Shown in pieces: positions 1 to 8,952 of a DNA stretch of 64,000 nucleotides. The translations under genes were made by a program, and so were the position numbers. The notes beneath the pieces are model-generated. The model saw nothing but the letters and a program-made list of their open reading frames with translations. It did not search any database and had not been told where the DNA came from. Positions within the stretch are counted from its first letter, which is position 1. Each line of letters begins with the position of its first letter. The stretch is from Desulfosporosinus youngiae DSM 17734 (lineage in GTDB: Bacteria; Bacillota; Desulfitobacteriia; Desulfitobacteriales; Desulfitobacteriaceae), in assembly GCF_000244895.1 (NCBI RefSeq), contig NZ_CM001441.1:3058226-3122225 (forward strand). The letters are read 5' to 3'.

Positions 1-1484
1 CAGTCGAAACACTCTGTCGGCGCCAGGCAATTACATCCTACCCTCCGATTGCCCAAAACAATGAGAAACTCTTCCTTAATATTAACCCCCTGGTCCTCAT
101 CGACCCCGAGTTTGCTTCAGGACATACCAGAAAACTACTCAATGAACAAGGACTGGCTCCAACCGATGTTGTGCTGGAAATAACCGAACGAAGTGCCATC
201 GAGGATTTTTCCACATTCCGAGATGCCCTGGAACATTATCGTAATCAAGGTTACCTTATTGCCCTGGATGACGTTGGTGCGGGCTACTCTTCTTTACAGT
301 CTGTAGCCGAACTGCATCCCGACTTTCTGAAAGTGGACCGCTCTCTAATACAAGGTGTAAATGCCGACTCAATCAAATGGGCCATGTTGGAGACATTTGT
401 CACCTTTTCCAAGCGTATAGGCTGCCGGATAATTGCCGAAGGTGTGGAAACTATCGAGGAAATGCGCACAGTGATCCAATTAGGGGTAGATTTCATTCAG
501 GGGTACTTTATAGCAAAACCCTCTTTTGAACGTAAGTCCATTAATCCCGCCGTTAAGGAAATTTTAGATCCGAAACGCCGGCTTAAATCCATAGAGAAAC
601 ACCCTATTCTTTCTATGGTAGAACCCTTGCCACTCTTCAATACCCATACCCTGGTCAATGCCGTTGAAACTTACTTTCGTGAACATCCCCATCAATGGTT
701 AGTAGGGATCACTGAGGACTCCCGTCTGGCTGGTGTAATGCAGCGCGACAGACTTTTTGCAGCTCTAGGCACGCGCTACGGTAATTCTCTTTATTTAGAA
801 CGCACAATTCCAATTTTGATGGATAAAAATCCTCTCATAGTAGAAGACACCACTCCCATAGAAGTGGTGTCTAGTTTAGCTATGCAGCGTACGGATGCTC
901 AGTTGTATGACGGAATTATTGTTGCTAACCAGCGCAAGCCGATTGGTATGGTCTCAGTCGCAAATTTAATCAAAACCATGTCTGAGAGGCAGATCCAGAT
1001 AGCCCGAGGTGCTAACCCCCTTACCGGGTTGCCTGGCAATCTGCTCATTGATCAGGAAATCCGACAACATTTAGAACGGAATATAACCTTTGGCCTTATT
1101 TATGTCGATTTAAACAAATTCAAATATTATAACGACTTATATGGTTTCCAGCAAGGAGATGCAGCCATCAAGACCTTAAGCGATGTTTTGCTGAATGTCT
1201 CCTATAGTGCCGCCGAGGAAACCTTTGTTGGGCATATTGGGGGAGACGATTTTATTATAATCTCTACCCCCTCGGACCTTGAAAAATTAGCAATTAACAT
1301 AATCACCCGGTTTGAACAATCTTGCGAGCAGCTGCCCGGCACCGGGAACCTAAGCATTGCTCTGGCCGGCCTCATTATAAACCCCCATGACCAGCTTTGG
1401 ACTCCCTTGCTCGTCTCTGAGCGAGCCGCCCATATCAAAAAAGAAGTTAAGGCAATGGGAGGCAACTCATTTTTACTACGCTAG
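1..1484 (+). CDS. EAL-CBS-GGDEF c-di-GMP signalling protein (5' end outside window)
   Basis: The frame is open from base 3, so the gene starts upstream and the EAL motif itself is not visible. The first ~170 residues carry late EAL-domain motifs: [35 protein letters not shown] and [10 protein letters not shown] region resembling a CBS pair follows, then a GGDEF domain with [16 protein letters not shown] and the signature GGDDF. EAL domains hydrolyse c-di-GMP and GGDEF domains make it. Here the EAL domain comes first, the reverse of the common order, and the RxxD inhibitory site expected before GGDDF is absent (AEET is there instead). A chemoreceptor gene follows after 17 bases, so the two are probably co-transcribed. 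Domain calls are firm; whether either activity is retained is unknown. Confidence 0.9.
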   Translation, partial: VETLCRRQAITSYPPIAQNNEKLFLNINPLVLIDPEFASGHTRKLLNEQGLAPTDVVLEITERSAIEDFSTFRDALEHYRNQGYLIALDDVGAGYSSLQSVAELHPDFLKVDRSLIQGVNADSIKWAMLETFVTFSKRIGCRIIAEGVETIEEMRTVIQLGVDFIQGYFIAKPSFERKSINPAVKEILDPKRRLKSIEKHPILSMVEPLPLFNTHTLVNAVETYFREHPHQWLVGITEDSRLAGVMQRDRLFAALGTRYGNSLYLERTIPILMDKNPLIVEDTTPIEVVSSLAMQRTDAQLYDGIIVANQRKPIGMVSVANLIKTMSERQIQIARGANPLTGLPGNLLIDQEIRQHLERNITFGLIYVDLNKFKYYNDLYGFQQGDAAIKTLSDVLLNVSYSAAEETFVGHIGGDDFIIISTPSDLEKLAINIITRFEQSCEQLPGTGNLSIALAGLIINPHDQLWTPLLVSERAAHIKKEVKAMGGNSFLLR

Positions 1485-1501
1485 AGGAGGAATTCAAATC
1501 A

Positions 1502-3295
1502 ATGAAGTGGTATAAGTTCGAATGGTTTAACTTTAAGCGGTTTAAATTTAAATGGCCTAAATCCAGGGGGATCAAATTTAGTTGGTTTAATAACTGGAAG
1601 ATGTTCCATAAGATTAACGCTTTAGTCTTTGTCATGGTCGTCTTTATGCTCGGATTAAGTTCGATGGGTTATTATTATTATCGGCAAGCCAACCTGGCCA
1701 TGAATGAAGTCTATACAAATTCCCTGATGTCTGTAAAACTCATCAATGAAACCAATGCCAATGTTCGAATGATTCGTAGTGTCAATATAGAGTTTCTCTT
1801 AGCCCCTCTTGACTCTTCAAAAAAGCAAAGCCTGCTCATTCAGGCCATAGTCCTCAAAGGCTTTATTATGGAATCCCTCGATAATTATTCTCCCCTTGCT
1901 CAAGATCCATTTAAAGCCGCCAAGCTGGCACAAGTAAGAGATACTCTCCAAAGATACGATGAGGGATGGCAAAGGATTGTTGCTTTAATGGAGATGGGCG
2001 ACAAGGAAGCTGCCTACCTATATTTTTCCGATACCCTTACCAAGGATTTAGATGAAATTAACACCTTGCTCCCTGAACTTGTAGACTATAGCAATCAGGA
2101 GGCTAAAAGCACTATTGCCCGCGAAAATATTAACTTTCATAACGCAGAGAAAATGCTGTTCGGACTCCCGCTTGCCGCTGCAATTCTGGCGATTTTCATA
2201 GGGGCGCTAGTGGCCCGTGCGATCTCCAAACCACTGCAGATTATGCTGAAAAAAGTACTGGAACTTGCTGCAGGTGACCTCAGAGTGACCGAGATCAAAA
2301 ATGAAGCCAAGGATGAGACCGGACAATTAGCGCAGGCTTTTCACAGGATGACAGTCAGTTTATCCACTCTGGTAAGAAGAGTCTCAGCGTCATCTGAAGA
2401 AGTAACTGCTTCCGCCCAACAACTCCTTAATATTACTGAACAAGGTTCAAAGGCCTCCGGACAAATTGCCCTGGCCGTGGCTGAAGTGGCAGGCGGAACA
2501 GAAAAACAAGCGGCAGCAGTCAGCGAAACCGTAGCTGCTATAGAACAAATAAGCGCCAATATCCAAATGGCGGCCGAGGCTGGTCAGCTAGTCAGCACCC
2601 TCACAACAAAAACAGCTCTTACAACAGAAGAAGGGCAGCGGGAACTCTTGCAAGCAATTGAACAAATGACCAACATCAGCAAAAGTACTCAAGTCGTGAA
2701 AGAGACCATTACTTCCTTGGCCGATGGCTCTGAACAAATCGCTGACATTGCCAGCCTGATATCCGGTATCACAGAGCAAACAAACCTTCTGGCACTAAAC
2801 GCTGCTATTGAAGCTGCCCGAGCCGGTGAACACGGACGTGGTTTCTCCGTAGTAGCTGAAGAAGTTCGTAAATTAGCAGAAAAAGCGAAAGCTGCAACCG
2901 GACAAATAAGCGCTTTAGTCGCCTTAAACAGGAATAATATTCATCATGCTATTGTTGCTATTGACACAGAAGAGGGCCACGTCAACGACGGGATTAAAAT
3001 GGTGAATAAAGTAGACGATGAGCTGAGTGAAATTCTGAATATGATTAATGAAGTTGCCGAAAAAGTAAGCGGTATTGCCTCTTCCATTCAACAAATGGCA
3101 GGCGGCAGCCAACAAATTGTCTTAGGAGTTCAGGAGATTGGTGCAGTCAGCCAGAGCACAGCTGGACAAGCAGCTAGTGTATCCGCGGCTATTGACGAAT
3201 TCACAGCTTCAATCGATGAGATTAACCTTTCTTGTCAGAACCTGACAAACTTAGCTCAGGGTTTACAAATTGGGGTTAGCAATTTTAGGATCTAA
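1502..3295 (+). CDS. Methyl-accepting chemotaxis protein
   Basis: A 597-residue chemoreceptor. A strong AGAGGAGG site sits about 10 bases before the ATG. Membrane helix 1 lies near residues 38-60, a four-helix-bundle type periplasmic sensor fills ~60-215, helix 2 is near 217-238 ([20 protein letters not shown]), followed by a HAMP domain and a long cytoplasmic signalling coiled coil. The hairpin tip reads [36 protein letters not shown], the region that contacts CheA and CheW, as in other MCPs. The first ~34 residues are an odd extension alternating W/F with K/R. No CheR-binding pentapeptide is seen at the C terminus. It follows the c-di-GMP gene and is separate from the minus-strand che operon. 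Confidence 0.95.
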   Translation: MKWYKFEWFNFKRFKFKWPKSRGIKFSWFNNWKMFHKINALVFVMVVFMLGLSSMGYYYYRQANLAMNEVYTNSLMSVKLINETNANVRMIRSVNIEFLLAPLDSSKKQSLLIQAIVLKGFIMESLDNYSPLAQDPFKAAKLAQVRDTLQRYDEGWQRIVALMEMGDKEAAYLYFSDTLTKDLDEINTLLPELVDYSNQEAKSTIARENINFHNAEKMLFGLPLAAAILAIFIGALVARAISKPLQIMLKKVLELAAGDLRVTEIKNEAKDETGQLAQAFHRMTVSLSTLVRRVSASSEEVTASAQQLLNITEQGSKASGQIALAVAEVAGGTEKQAAAVSETVAAIEQISANIQMAAEAGQLVSTLTTKTALTTEEGQRELLQAIEQMTNISKSTQVVKETITSLADGSEQIADIASLISGITEQTNLLALNAAIEAARAGEHGRGFSVVAEEVRKLAEKAKAATGQISALVALNRNNIHHAIVAIDTEEGHVNDGIKMVNKVDDELSEILNMINEVAEKVSGIASSIQQMAGGSQQIVLGVQEIGAVSQSTAGQAASVSAAIDEFTASIDEINLSCQNLTNLAQGLQIGVSNFRI

Positions 3296-3372
3296 GAGCG
3301 CTCCTTCCGAGGAGTTCCAAACTAATTTATTACTGGAAACGCACATTCCGTAACATCATTGCTTGGAGAATC

Positions 3373-3412
3373 GGCTGGCTGTGACACTTGGCAGCCAGCC
3401 TGTTATTTCATT
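3373..3412 (+). terminator. Rho-independent terminator after the chemoreceptor gene
   Basis: GGCTGGCTG (3373-3381) and CAGCCAGCC (3392-3400) form a perfect 9-bp stem with a 10-base loop. A T-rich tract follows on the + strand, 78 bases after the chemoreceptor stop. Confidence 0.8.
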
Positions 3413-3461
3413 TTCCATTTAAGCAATAAGGATGAATTTATGCACCAATGGGGGTATAGGT

Positions 3462-3485
3462 AAAGCATACCCGTGGGTATGCTTT
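3462..3485. promoter_or_regulatory. 24-bp palindrome with CsoR-like core ATACCC-GT-GGGTAT
   Basis: Two 11-base arms (AAAGCATACCC and GGGTATGCTTT) flank a 2-base centre. The core resembles operators of the CsoR family, and csoR lies next door on the other strand. A related half site, GGGGGTATAGG, lies just before it at 3450-3460. No gene is visible for it to control in the + direction. It may be a second CsoR site or the remnant of a lost target promoter. Confidence 0.5.
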
Positions 3486-3490
3486 GTCAA

Positions 3491-3516
3491 GAAAAAAAAG
3501 CTGTTTTTTTACAGCT
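3491..3516 (-). terminator. Rho-independent terminator of csoR
   Basis: AGCTGT (3499-3504) and ACAGCT (3511-3516) form a 6-bp stem. On the minus strand it is followed by a run of eight T residues (3491-3498 read in reverse), 27 bases after the csoR stop. Confidence 0.75.
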
Positions 3517-3542
3517 CCTTTATAAAGACTATTTTATTCAGT

Positions 3543-3818
3543 TTATGTCATTCTTGAAAAGTGCTCAACCGCCTTGGCAAATTCAGCAATGGTTTGCTCT
3601 GCGTTGCCATGTTCAATTCCCTCACGAACGCAGTGGTTCAGATGACCTTCAAGCACAACCTGCCCCACCTTTTGAAGCGCTCCCTTGGCAGCATTTATCT
3701 GAATTAGGACATCCTCGCAGGGGATATCCTCATCAATCATTTTGTCGATGGCTCTTAACTGTCCCATAATTTTATTCAGCCGTCTGTGCAGATTTTCACT
3801 GTCCATGCATTGTTTCAT
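3543..3818 (-). CDS. csoR: CsoR-family copper-sensing repressor
   Basis: A 91-residue all-helical repressor that in known members releases DNA on binding Cu(I). The three Cu(I) ligands of the family are present with correct spacing: Cys34 (IPCEDV), His59 (EGHLNH) and Cys63, that is C-x24-H-x3-C. I chose the ATG at 3816-3818 because GGGAAGG lies about 10 bases before it. An in-frame ATG 21 bases upstream lies within the operator and lacks a good site. An upstream in-frame extension translates an unrelated gene fossil. A TTGACG-17-TATACT promoter and the ATACC-n6-GGTAT operator lie directly upstream, which implies autoregulation. No copZ or copA gene is nearby. The presence of histidine argues against the persulfide sensor CstR. 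Confidence 0.92.
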   Translation of the reverse strand: MKQCMDSENLHRRLNKIMGQLRAIDKMIDEDIPCEDVLIQINAAKGALQKVGQVVLEGHLNHCVREGIEHGNAEQTIAEFAKAVEHFSRMT

Positions 3819-3837
3819 AATTTTTCGCCGCCTTCCC

Positions 3838-3853
3838 ATACCTATAGGGGTAT
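3838..3853 (-). promoter_or_regulatory. CsoR operator (autoregulation)
   Basis: On the minus strand this reads ATACC-CCTATA-GGTAT, with perfect 5-base arms and G/C-rich centre. It starts immediately downstream of the csoR -10 box, the position expected of a repressor site, and ends about 20 bases before the csoR start codon. The match to the known CsoR operator shape is by eye. Confidence 0.65.
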
Positions 3854-3858
3854 AGATC

Positions 3859-3887
3859 AGTATAACACGTTGCGGCAAGAGCGTCAA
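3859..3887 (-). promoter_or_regulatory. Sigma-A type promoter of csoR
   Basis: On the minus strand TTGACG (3882-3887) is separated by exactly 17 bases from TATACT (3859-3864). Transcription would start near 3852, inside the predicted operator. Confidence 0.75.
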
Positions 3888-3925
3888 GATTGATTTAAGA
3901 AAAGCTGCGGAAGCATGGGTTTTGT

Positions 3926-4158
3926 ACATCTTCAATCTGCTTTCTCTGGAAAGATCCAAATAGCCAGATGGGACTTTAATGATGGGACATGTAAGGTTCT
4001 GCAAAGGAACATAAACGATTTCTCCAGTTTGACCGTTATTAAGCAGAACACTGGCTCCTACCAAGTAAGATGATAATCATTCATACCTTCAATCATTTCA
4101 TAACCCCAAATGGTGTGCTTCTTAATAACTTCATATTCCTCCTTGGTTAAGATAGTCA
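3926..4158 (-). pseudogene. Remnant of an HD-GYP domain phosphodiesterase gene
   Basis: Two conceptual fragments in different minus-strand frames resemble the HD-GYP family. The first (4158-4060) reads TILTKEEYEVIKKHTIWGYE and ends in a TAG; it matches the 'LT.EE...IK.H...G' segment preceding the GYP motif. The second (about 4064-3926) reads VGASVLLNNGQTGEIVYVP and then LTCPIIKV...GYLDLS, the usual C-terminal tail of HD-GYP proteins. The domain between them is missing, so this is an internally deleted, frameshifted relic. It fills the 342-base gap between csoR and the response regulator; the csoR promoter has evolved within or next to it. Assignment is by pattern memory only. Confidence 0.6.
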
Positions 4159-4160
4159 AT

Positions 4161-4568
4161 CTAAATGTGTCCTGTGGAGATTAACCCCAATCTCTGCAGA
4201 ACCTCAAGCAACTTTGTAATGTCTATGGGTTTGGCAGCATAAGCTTCACAGCCAATTTCGAACGCATTCTGTACAAATTGTGTTTCAGCCAAAGCAGTTG
4301 TCATAATAACTTTCGCCCGCTTTTCCGGAAGAAGCCCCTTTTGAGTTTCCAGATCCCTGATTGCCTTCAGTACTTTTACCCCATCCACCTTAGGCATCAT
4401 AATATCAAGGCAGATGAGGTCGTAGGGTTTTCCTTCCTTTAAGGACATCAGGAAAGCATCGAGGGCCTCCAATCCATCCACTACCAAGTCACATTCTCCA
4501 TATTGAGAAAGGAACTTAAATAAAAATTTTCTGCTTGTCAGATCATCTTCAGCGATTAGTATCCTCAT
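4161..4568 (-). CDS. Single-domain response regulator (receiver only)
   Basis: A 135-residue CheY-like receiver with no output domain. The acidic pair is EDD at 7-9, the phosphoacceptor is Asp55 (LICLDIMMPKVDG), the switch threonine is near T90-T91 and the conserved lysine is K113 (AAKPID). Its ATG overlaps the stop of the upstream hybrid kinase gene as ATGA, so the two are translationally coupled and it is the likely phosphate acceptor from that kinase's HPt domain. It is the last gene of the chemotaxis unit. Output could be by protein contact, as for CheY or Spo0F; the partner is not visible. Confidence 0.9.
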   Translation of the reverse strand: MRILIAEDDLTSRKFLFKFLSQYGECDLVVDGLEALDAFLMSLKEGKPYDLICLDIMMPKVDGVKVLKAIRDLETQKGLLPEKRAKVIMTTALAETQFVQNAFEIGCEAYAAKPIDITKLLEVLQRLGLISTGHI

Positions 4569-7500
4569 TTTTCGTTCTCCTCCAATAAAATAGTCGATTC
4601 TTCAAAGAGCTTAAACTGTCGGTTGATTCTCTCTACGTATTTAGCAACATCCACCAAATTACACCGTCTTGCCGCTAGTTCGATTTTAAATGCAGCATCT
4701 TTTAGTTCAACCGCTTCAATCTTGTTGGAAAGAGTTTTTATTTGATGCGCCCTTTCTTCAATGACCATAAGATCGTCGTTTTCCAGAGCTAACTGAATTT
4801 CTTTAATATAGGTCGAAATCATAGCAATTGCCGGGCTCATCTGCATAGTCGGCTGATGCGGTTCTCTTCTGGCAAATGTGACTTCTCCTTGATCTGAGAG
4901 CAGCACTCTATCCGGCAGGCACTCTCCCCACTTTCCCTGGAGTGATGCGAGTCTGTCAATCGTATAAAACAATTCTCCCATCTGTATAGGTTTTGAAACA
5001 TATCCGTCCATACCTAAAGCCAGAAATCTCTCCCTATCACCTTGTAAGGCATAAGCTGTCATGGCTATTATTGGTATATAGTTTCCGGGGTCTTCCATTT
5101 CTCTTATCTTTTTTGACGCTTCGATGCCATCCATCTCAGGCATCTGGATATCCATCAAAATCACATCATAGACTCCCGGCTTAAATAATCCTAAGGCTTC
5201 CTTGCCGTTGCTTGCAGTCTCTACCCTATGCCCTTTTTCTTTAAGCATTTTCGCGATTACCTTTTGATTGATAGCATCATCTTCGACCAGCAGAACACTG
5301 GTGGGGTTTGCAGCTTTCAGAATAGGCGATTGCCTATTATTCTCTGCCATAGGGCTGCCCATCTTGAATTTCAGACTGAAATAAAACGTACTGCCCTTTC
5401 CCTTCTCACTCTCCGCCCATATTTTTCCGCCCATTATCTCTATAAGCTGCTTCGATATAGCAAGTCCCAGTCCTGTACCTCCAAATTTCTTGGTAAATGA
5501 GCCGTCTATCTGAACAAAATTTTTGAAGATCTGTTCAATATTTTCCGAAGCAATCCCTATTCCTGTATCAGATACGCTGAATAGTAATTCATGCTCCTTG
5601 CCCCTTTCCTCAACCTTCCTGACTTTTAGGGTAATGTCACCGCTCTCAGTAAACTTCATAGCATTACTTATGAGATTATTCAGTACCTGGCGGAGCCTGT
5701 TTGGATCTCCTACCAGGAATTGTGGTATGGTAGAGGAAAAGGTATAGTTTAGCTCAAGCCCTTTTTCTTCTATCCGGGGTGAATGCATCTTGACAATCCC
5801 TTCTATGAGTTCCTTTAGGTCAAAATTAATCGTTTCGATAGAAAATTTACCAGCTTCCATCTTAGAGAAATCCAGGATATCATTGATAATTTCCAAGAGT
5901 GAATTGGCGCAAGCTTTAGCGGTAATCAAGTTATCATGCTGTTCATAATTCAAGTCGGTCAGTAAGGTAAGATCCAGCATTCCTATCATGCCATTGAGGG
6001 GAGTGCGGATCTCATGACTCATATTGGCTAAAAACTCACTCTTGGCTTTATTGGCGGCTTCAGCCGCTTCTTTCGCTCGTTTAAGCTGGTTTTCCGACTC
6101 CTTCATATGCGTTATATCCGTTATAATCGTTACAATGTGATTATTCTCAGGACTGTATACTGAAACTGAGCACCATCGATTTGCAGCATCTAAGTAAATT
6201 TGGTCAATGTAAACACTCTCTCCCCGCAAAAGATTATGAGCATATTTTCGGATGATATCAGTAAACATATTATTGTTTAGGTGAAAAAGATCCGTATAAA
6301 GCCTGCCTATAATGTATTTTTTGGTAATTCCAAACATTTTCTCATAAGCTTCATTGACTTCTATGAATTCCAAATCCGTCGGAATCTTGTACTCGTTATA
6401 AATCACTTTACAATAAGCATAAGCGCTGTGCATATTCATAAAGAGTGAGCGGTATTTTGCCTGGCTTTCAAATATCTTCTTTTCCGTTTTCTTCCGGTCG
6501 GTGATATCCCTGATTATGCTTAAAAGTATACGCTTATTCCCCATAGTCGTTCCTCGGGAACTCACTTCCACCGGAAAGCGGCTTCCATCCTTACAATAAT
6601 GGACCGTTTCAAAGAAAAGTCCCGTTTGATTGGCCTGTTCCATCTGCTCTTTTGTATAAGCCCAGTTATCTCTGATATCCCGAATGTTTATTGAAGACAA
6701 TTCTTCGTAAGTATAACCATAGGCGTTAACAGCTGCTTTATTGGCTTCAATAATCCGCCCATCCATATCGATAAAAAGGATAATATCGTTGGCATTTTTC
6801 GAAAGCAGCTGATATCGTTTTAAACTCTCTAATGCTTCTTTTTGCTCAGTTATATCATCAACCGTTCCTATGTAACCGGCATACTGTCCATCTAAATCAA
6901 AATAAGGCGTTCCTGAAACCAAGCACCAACGATAGATACCATCATAACGGCGGCAACGAGCCTCCAGTTGAAATGAAACCTTTTTAAGAGCGCTCTTACT
7001 AGCCATCTTTAAGAATTCGTCAAGATCTTCCGGATGAACAATATTGGTCCAGCCGTCTGATACAGCTTCAAGACCAATTCCCGCAAAATCTCTCCATGAT
7101 TTATTGACATAATTACATAATAAACTCATATCTGACTTCCACACCAATGAAGGAATCTGATCGATAAGATTGTTACAATAGTCCCTGGCTTGAATGATAC
7201 GAATCTCTTGCTCTTTTCTCTCAGTAATATCCAATAACGCGACAATTGCCTGACGCTTTCCACTTACTTCTATAGGATTGACGCTAGCCCTAAACCAAAA
7301 TTCTTTTTCCCGGGCATCGGTTATAAGAGTCTTATTGAATTCAACATTACTGGTTGCTTGTCCATGTCCAATAGCTTGAACAACTGCTTTTCTGAGTTCG
7401 CAATTATGGCACTCTGATCCATAACCACAACCCCACTCATTTTCAGTTCCAACAACACAGTTAAAACTTTCTCCAAAATGCTTTCCGATCACCTGTTCCC

Positions 7501-8038
7501 TTTTCCCGTTATTCAGAAGTAAAGCAGCGTCATTGACCTGATTGATGATAGCCCCTTCATTCAGAATAAGCATCCCTATCGGGGCATTGTTGAATATGAT
7601 CTTTAAATTATTTTCTTCCTGTTGGCGTTCAATCTCCAACATTTTCAGCCTTGTAATATCCCGAAAAACGATGACAGCTCCTATTGTCGAACCGTCGGCC
7701 GCCTTTACCGGAGAGCAAGTCGCCGAAACATATTTTTTGATGTAGTCCTTTGAAATAATAACACTGTTATTCTCAAGGCCCGTAGTTGTATCATTTACAA
7801 GCACATGGGCAATTGGACATTTTACAGGTTTTTTCGTGTCTACGTTAAAGATGGCGAAAACCTTTTCAAACTCTTTTCCGACAGCTTCATTTGCTTCCCA
7901 ACCAATAATTTCTTCCGACGCTTGGTTCAGATATCTGATTCTGCCTTTAACGTCCGTTGTGATAACCCCAATTCCTATGCAAGACAAGGCAGCTGCTGCA
8001 AACTCAAGATTTTCCCCCTTCAATATCCTATTTTGCAT
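4565..8038 (-). CDS. Multi-PAS hybrid sensor histidine kinase with receiver and HPt
   Basis: A 1157-residue soluble kinase with no membrane segment. Five PAS-type domains lie near residues 15-130, 142-275, 285-400, 405-515 and 525-645. HisKA has His675 (NMSHEIRTPLNG), and the HATPase shows DTGIGI and GGTGLGL. A receiver follows with Asp963 (ILMDIQMPEMDG), then an HPt-like tail with His1098 (RAHQIK). The second PAS domain carries four clustered cysteines (C194, C204, C210, C213; GCGYGSECHNC), seen in PAS domains of sulfate reducers and able in principle to bind metal or sense redox. The RBS AAGGGG precedes the ATG. It follows cheR by 37 bases in the che unit, which links an internal, probably redox, signal to this operon. 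The signal is unknown. Confidence 0.93.
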   Translation of the reverse strand: MQNRILKGENLEFAAAALSCIGIGVITTDVKGRIRYLNQASEEIIGWEANEAVGKEFEKVFAIFNVDTKKPVKCPIAHVLVNDTTTGLENNSVIISKDYIKKYVSATCSPVKAADGSTIGAVIVFRDITRLKMLEIERQQEENNLKIIFNNAPIGMLILNEGAIINQVNDAALLLNNGKREQVIGKHFGESFNCVVGTENEWGCGYGSECHNCELRKAVVQAIGHGQATSNVEFNKTLITDAREKEFWFRASVNPIEVSGKRQAIVALLDITERKEQEIRIIQARDYCNNLIDQIPSLVWKSDMSLLCNYVNKSWRDFAGIGLEAVSDGWTNIVHPEDLDEFLKMASKSALKKVSFQLEARCRRYDGIYRWCLVSGTPYFDLDGQYAGYIGTVDDITEQKEALESLKRYQLLSKNANDIILFIDMDGRIIEANKAAVNAYGYTYEELSSINIRDIRDNWAYTKEQMEQANQTGLFFETVHYCKDGSRFPVEVSSRGTTMGNKRILLSIIRDITDRKKTEKKIFESQAKYRSLFMNMHSAYAYCKVIYNEYKIPTDLEFIEVNEAYEKMFGITKKYIIGRLYTDLFHLNNNMFTDIIRKYAHNLLRGESVYIDQIYLDAANRWCSVSVYSPENNHIVTIITDITHMKESENQLKRAKEAAEAANKAKSEFLANMSHEIRTPLNGMIGMLDLTLLTDLNYEQHDNLITAKACANSLLEIINDILDFSKMEAGKFSIETINFDLKELIEGIVKMHSPRIEEKGLELNYTFSSTIPQFLVGDPNRLRQVLNNLISNAMKFTESGDITLKVRKVEERGKEHELLFSVSDTGIGIASENIEQIFKNFVQIDGSFTKKFGGTGLGLAISKQLIEIMGGKIWAESEKGKGSTFYFSLKFKMGSPMAENNRQSPILKAANPTSVLLVEDDAINQKVIAKMLKEKGHRVETASNGKEALGLFKPGVYDVILMDIQMPEMDGIEASKKIREMEDPGNYIPIIAMTAYALQGDRERFLALGMDGYVSKPIQMGELFYTIDRLASLQGKWGECLPDRVLLSDQGEVTFARREPHQPTMQMSPAIAMISTYIKEIQLALENDDLMVIEERAHQIKTLSNKIEAVELKDAAFKIELAARRCNLVDVAKYVERINRQFKLFEESTILLEENEK

Positions 8039-8075
8039 TGTTGATCACCCCTTATATTCTAAATAGGTTGAAAGG

Positions 8076-8891
8076 TTATTCCTTCCTGTAAACTGCAGGC
8101 ATAACATAGTTGAAGTTAGTTTCATCCCGGTTAAGAGATTCTGAATGACCGATAAATAGATATCCTCCATACTCCAAAGAGTCATAAAACTTATTGACTA
8201 ATTCAGATTTTGTTGGGGCATCAAAATATATCATCACATTCCTGCAGAAAATCACATGGAATTGCCGTTTAAATGGAAAGGTGCTATCCATGAGATTAAA
8301 TTTCCTATAGATAACTTCATTCCTTATCCTATCCACAAGGACCGATTTTTCGTTGTCAATTTTTTCGAAATAGTTAAGCCTCCACCGGGCCGGCAAGGTC
8401 GAGATCTCTTCCTTTTTATAGATCCCTTTTTTAGCCTCTTCCAGTACATTGCTGGAAATATCAGTGGCCAATACTTTGGCATCCCACCACATTTTTTCGT
8501 TCCCGAAAAATTCATCGATGATCATCGCTAAAGTATAAGGCTCTTCCCCGGAGGAACACCCTGCACTCCATATTCTTAAATCCTTATCTTTCACTCTGCC
8601 TCTAAAGTAAGGAAGCACCTTTTCTTTGAAATAATTGAAATGATCAACTTCCCTCATAAAGAAAGTATGATTGGTGGTTATTTTATTTATGAGTGTCGCC
8701 GCCGCATTTCCTGTTTTATCTGAAAGAAGGTACTCATAATATTCCGAGAAGTCCCTGAAGTTGTTTTGTCTGAGCACATTATGAAGTCTGCCAGTTACCA
8801 AAGTCCTCTTTTCGTCTTTCAAGTGGATGCCGTAATTGGCTTTGATATAGGCTGCTAATTGGCAGAATTCTTTAGTGGTAATTCCCAGCAT
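8076..8891 (-). CDS. cheR: Chemotaxis protein methyltransferase CheR
   Basis: A 271-residue enzyme that methylates glutamates of chemoreceptors using S-adenosylmethionine. The helical N-terminal domain (about 1-75) is followed by the SAM-binding fold with SAGCSSGEEPYTLAM, the motif FCRNVMIYFD and GGYLFIGHSESL near the end. Length fits the family. It lies between the chemoreceptor gene and the hybrid kinase. No cheB methylesterase is present in the window, so the reverse reaction must be encoded elsewhere or be absent. The spacing from the nearest purine-rich site to the ATG is long, so initiation may depend on coupling. Confidence 0.95.
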   Translation of the reverse strand: MLGITTKEFCQLAAYIKANYGIHLKDEKRTLVTGRLHNVLRQNNFRDFSEYYEYLLSDKTGNAAATLINKITTNHTFFMREVDHFNYFKEKVLPYFRGRVKDKDLRIWSAGCSSGEEPYTLAMIIDEFFGNEKMWWDAKVLATDISSNVLEEAKKGIYKKEEISTLPARWRLNYFEKIDNEKSVLVDRIRNEVIYRKFNLMDSTFPFKRQFHVIFCRNVMIYFDAPTKSELVNKFYDSLEYGGYLFIGHSESLNRDETNFNYVMPAVYRKE

Positions 8892-8952
8892 AGGTCACAA
8901 CTGCCCTTCAAAGGTATGGAGACTTGCTCCATACCTTTTATGTTCAACTAAT

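Noticed and set aside
3543-3818. CstR persulfide sensor instead of CsoR
   Set aside because: CstR lacks the histidine ligand; here Cys34, His59 and Cys63 are all present.
3819-4064. Extended N terminus of CsoR (173 residues)
   Set aside because: It would start at a TTG within an HD-GYP relic, and the region includes the csoR promoter and operator. The 91-residue form matches the family.
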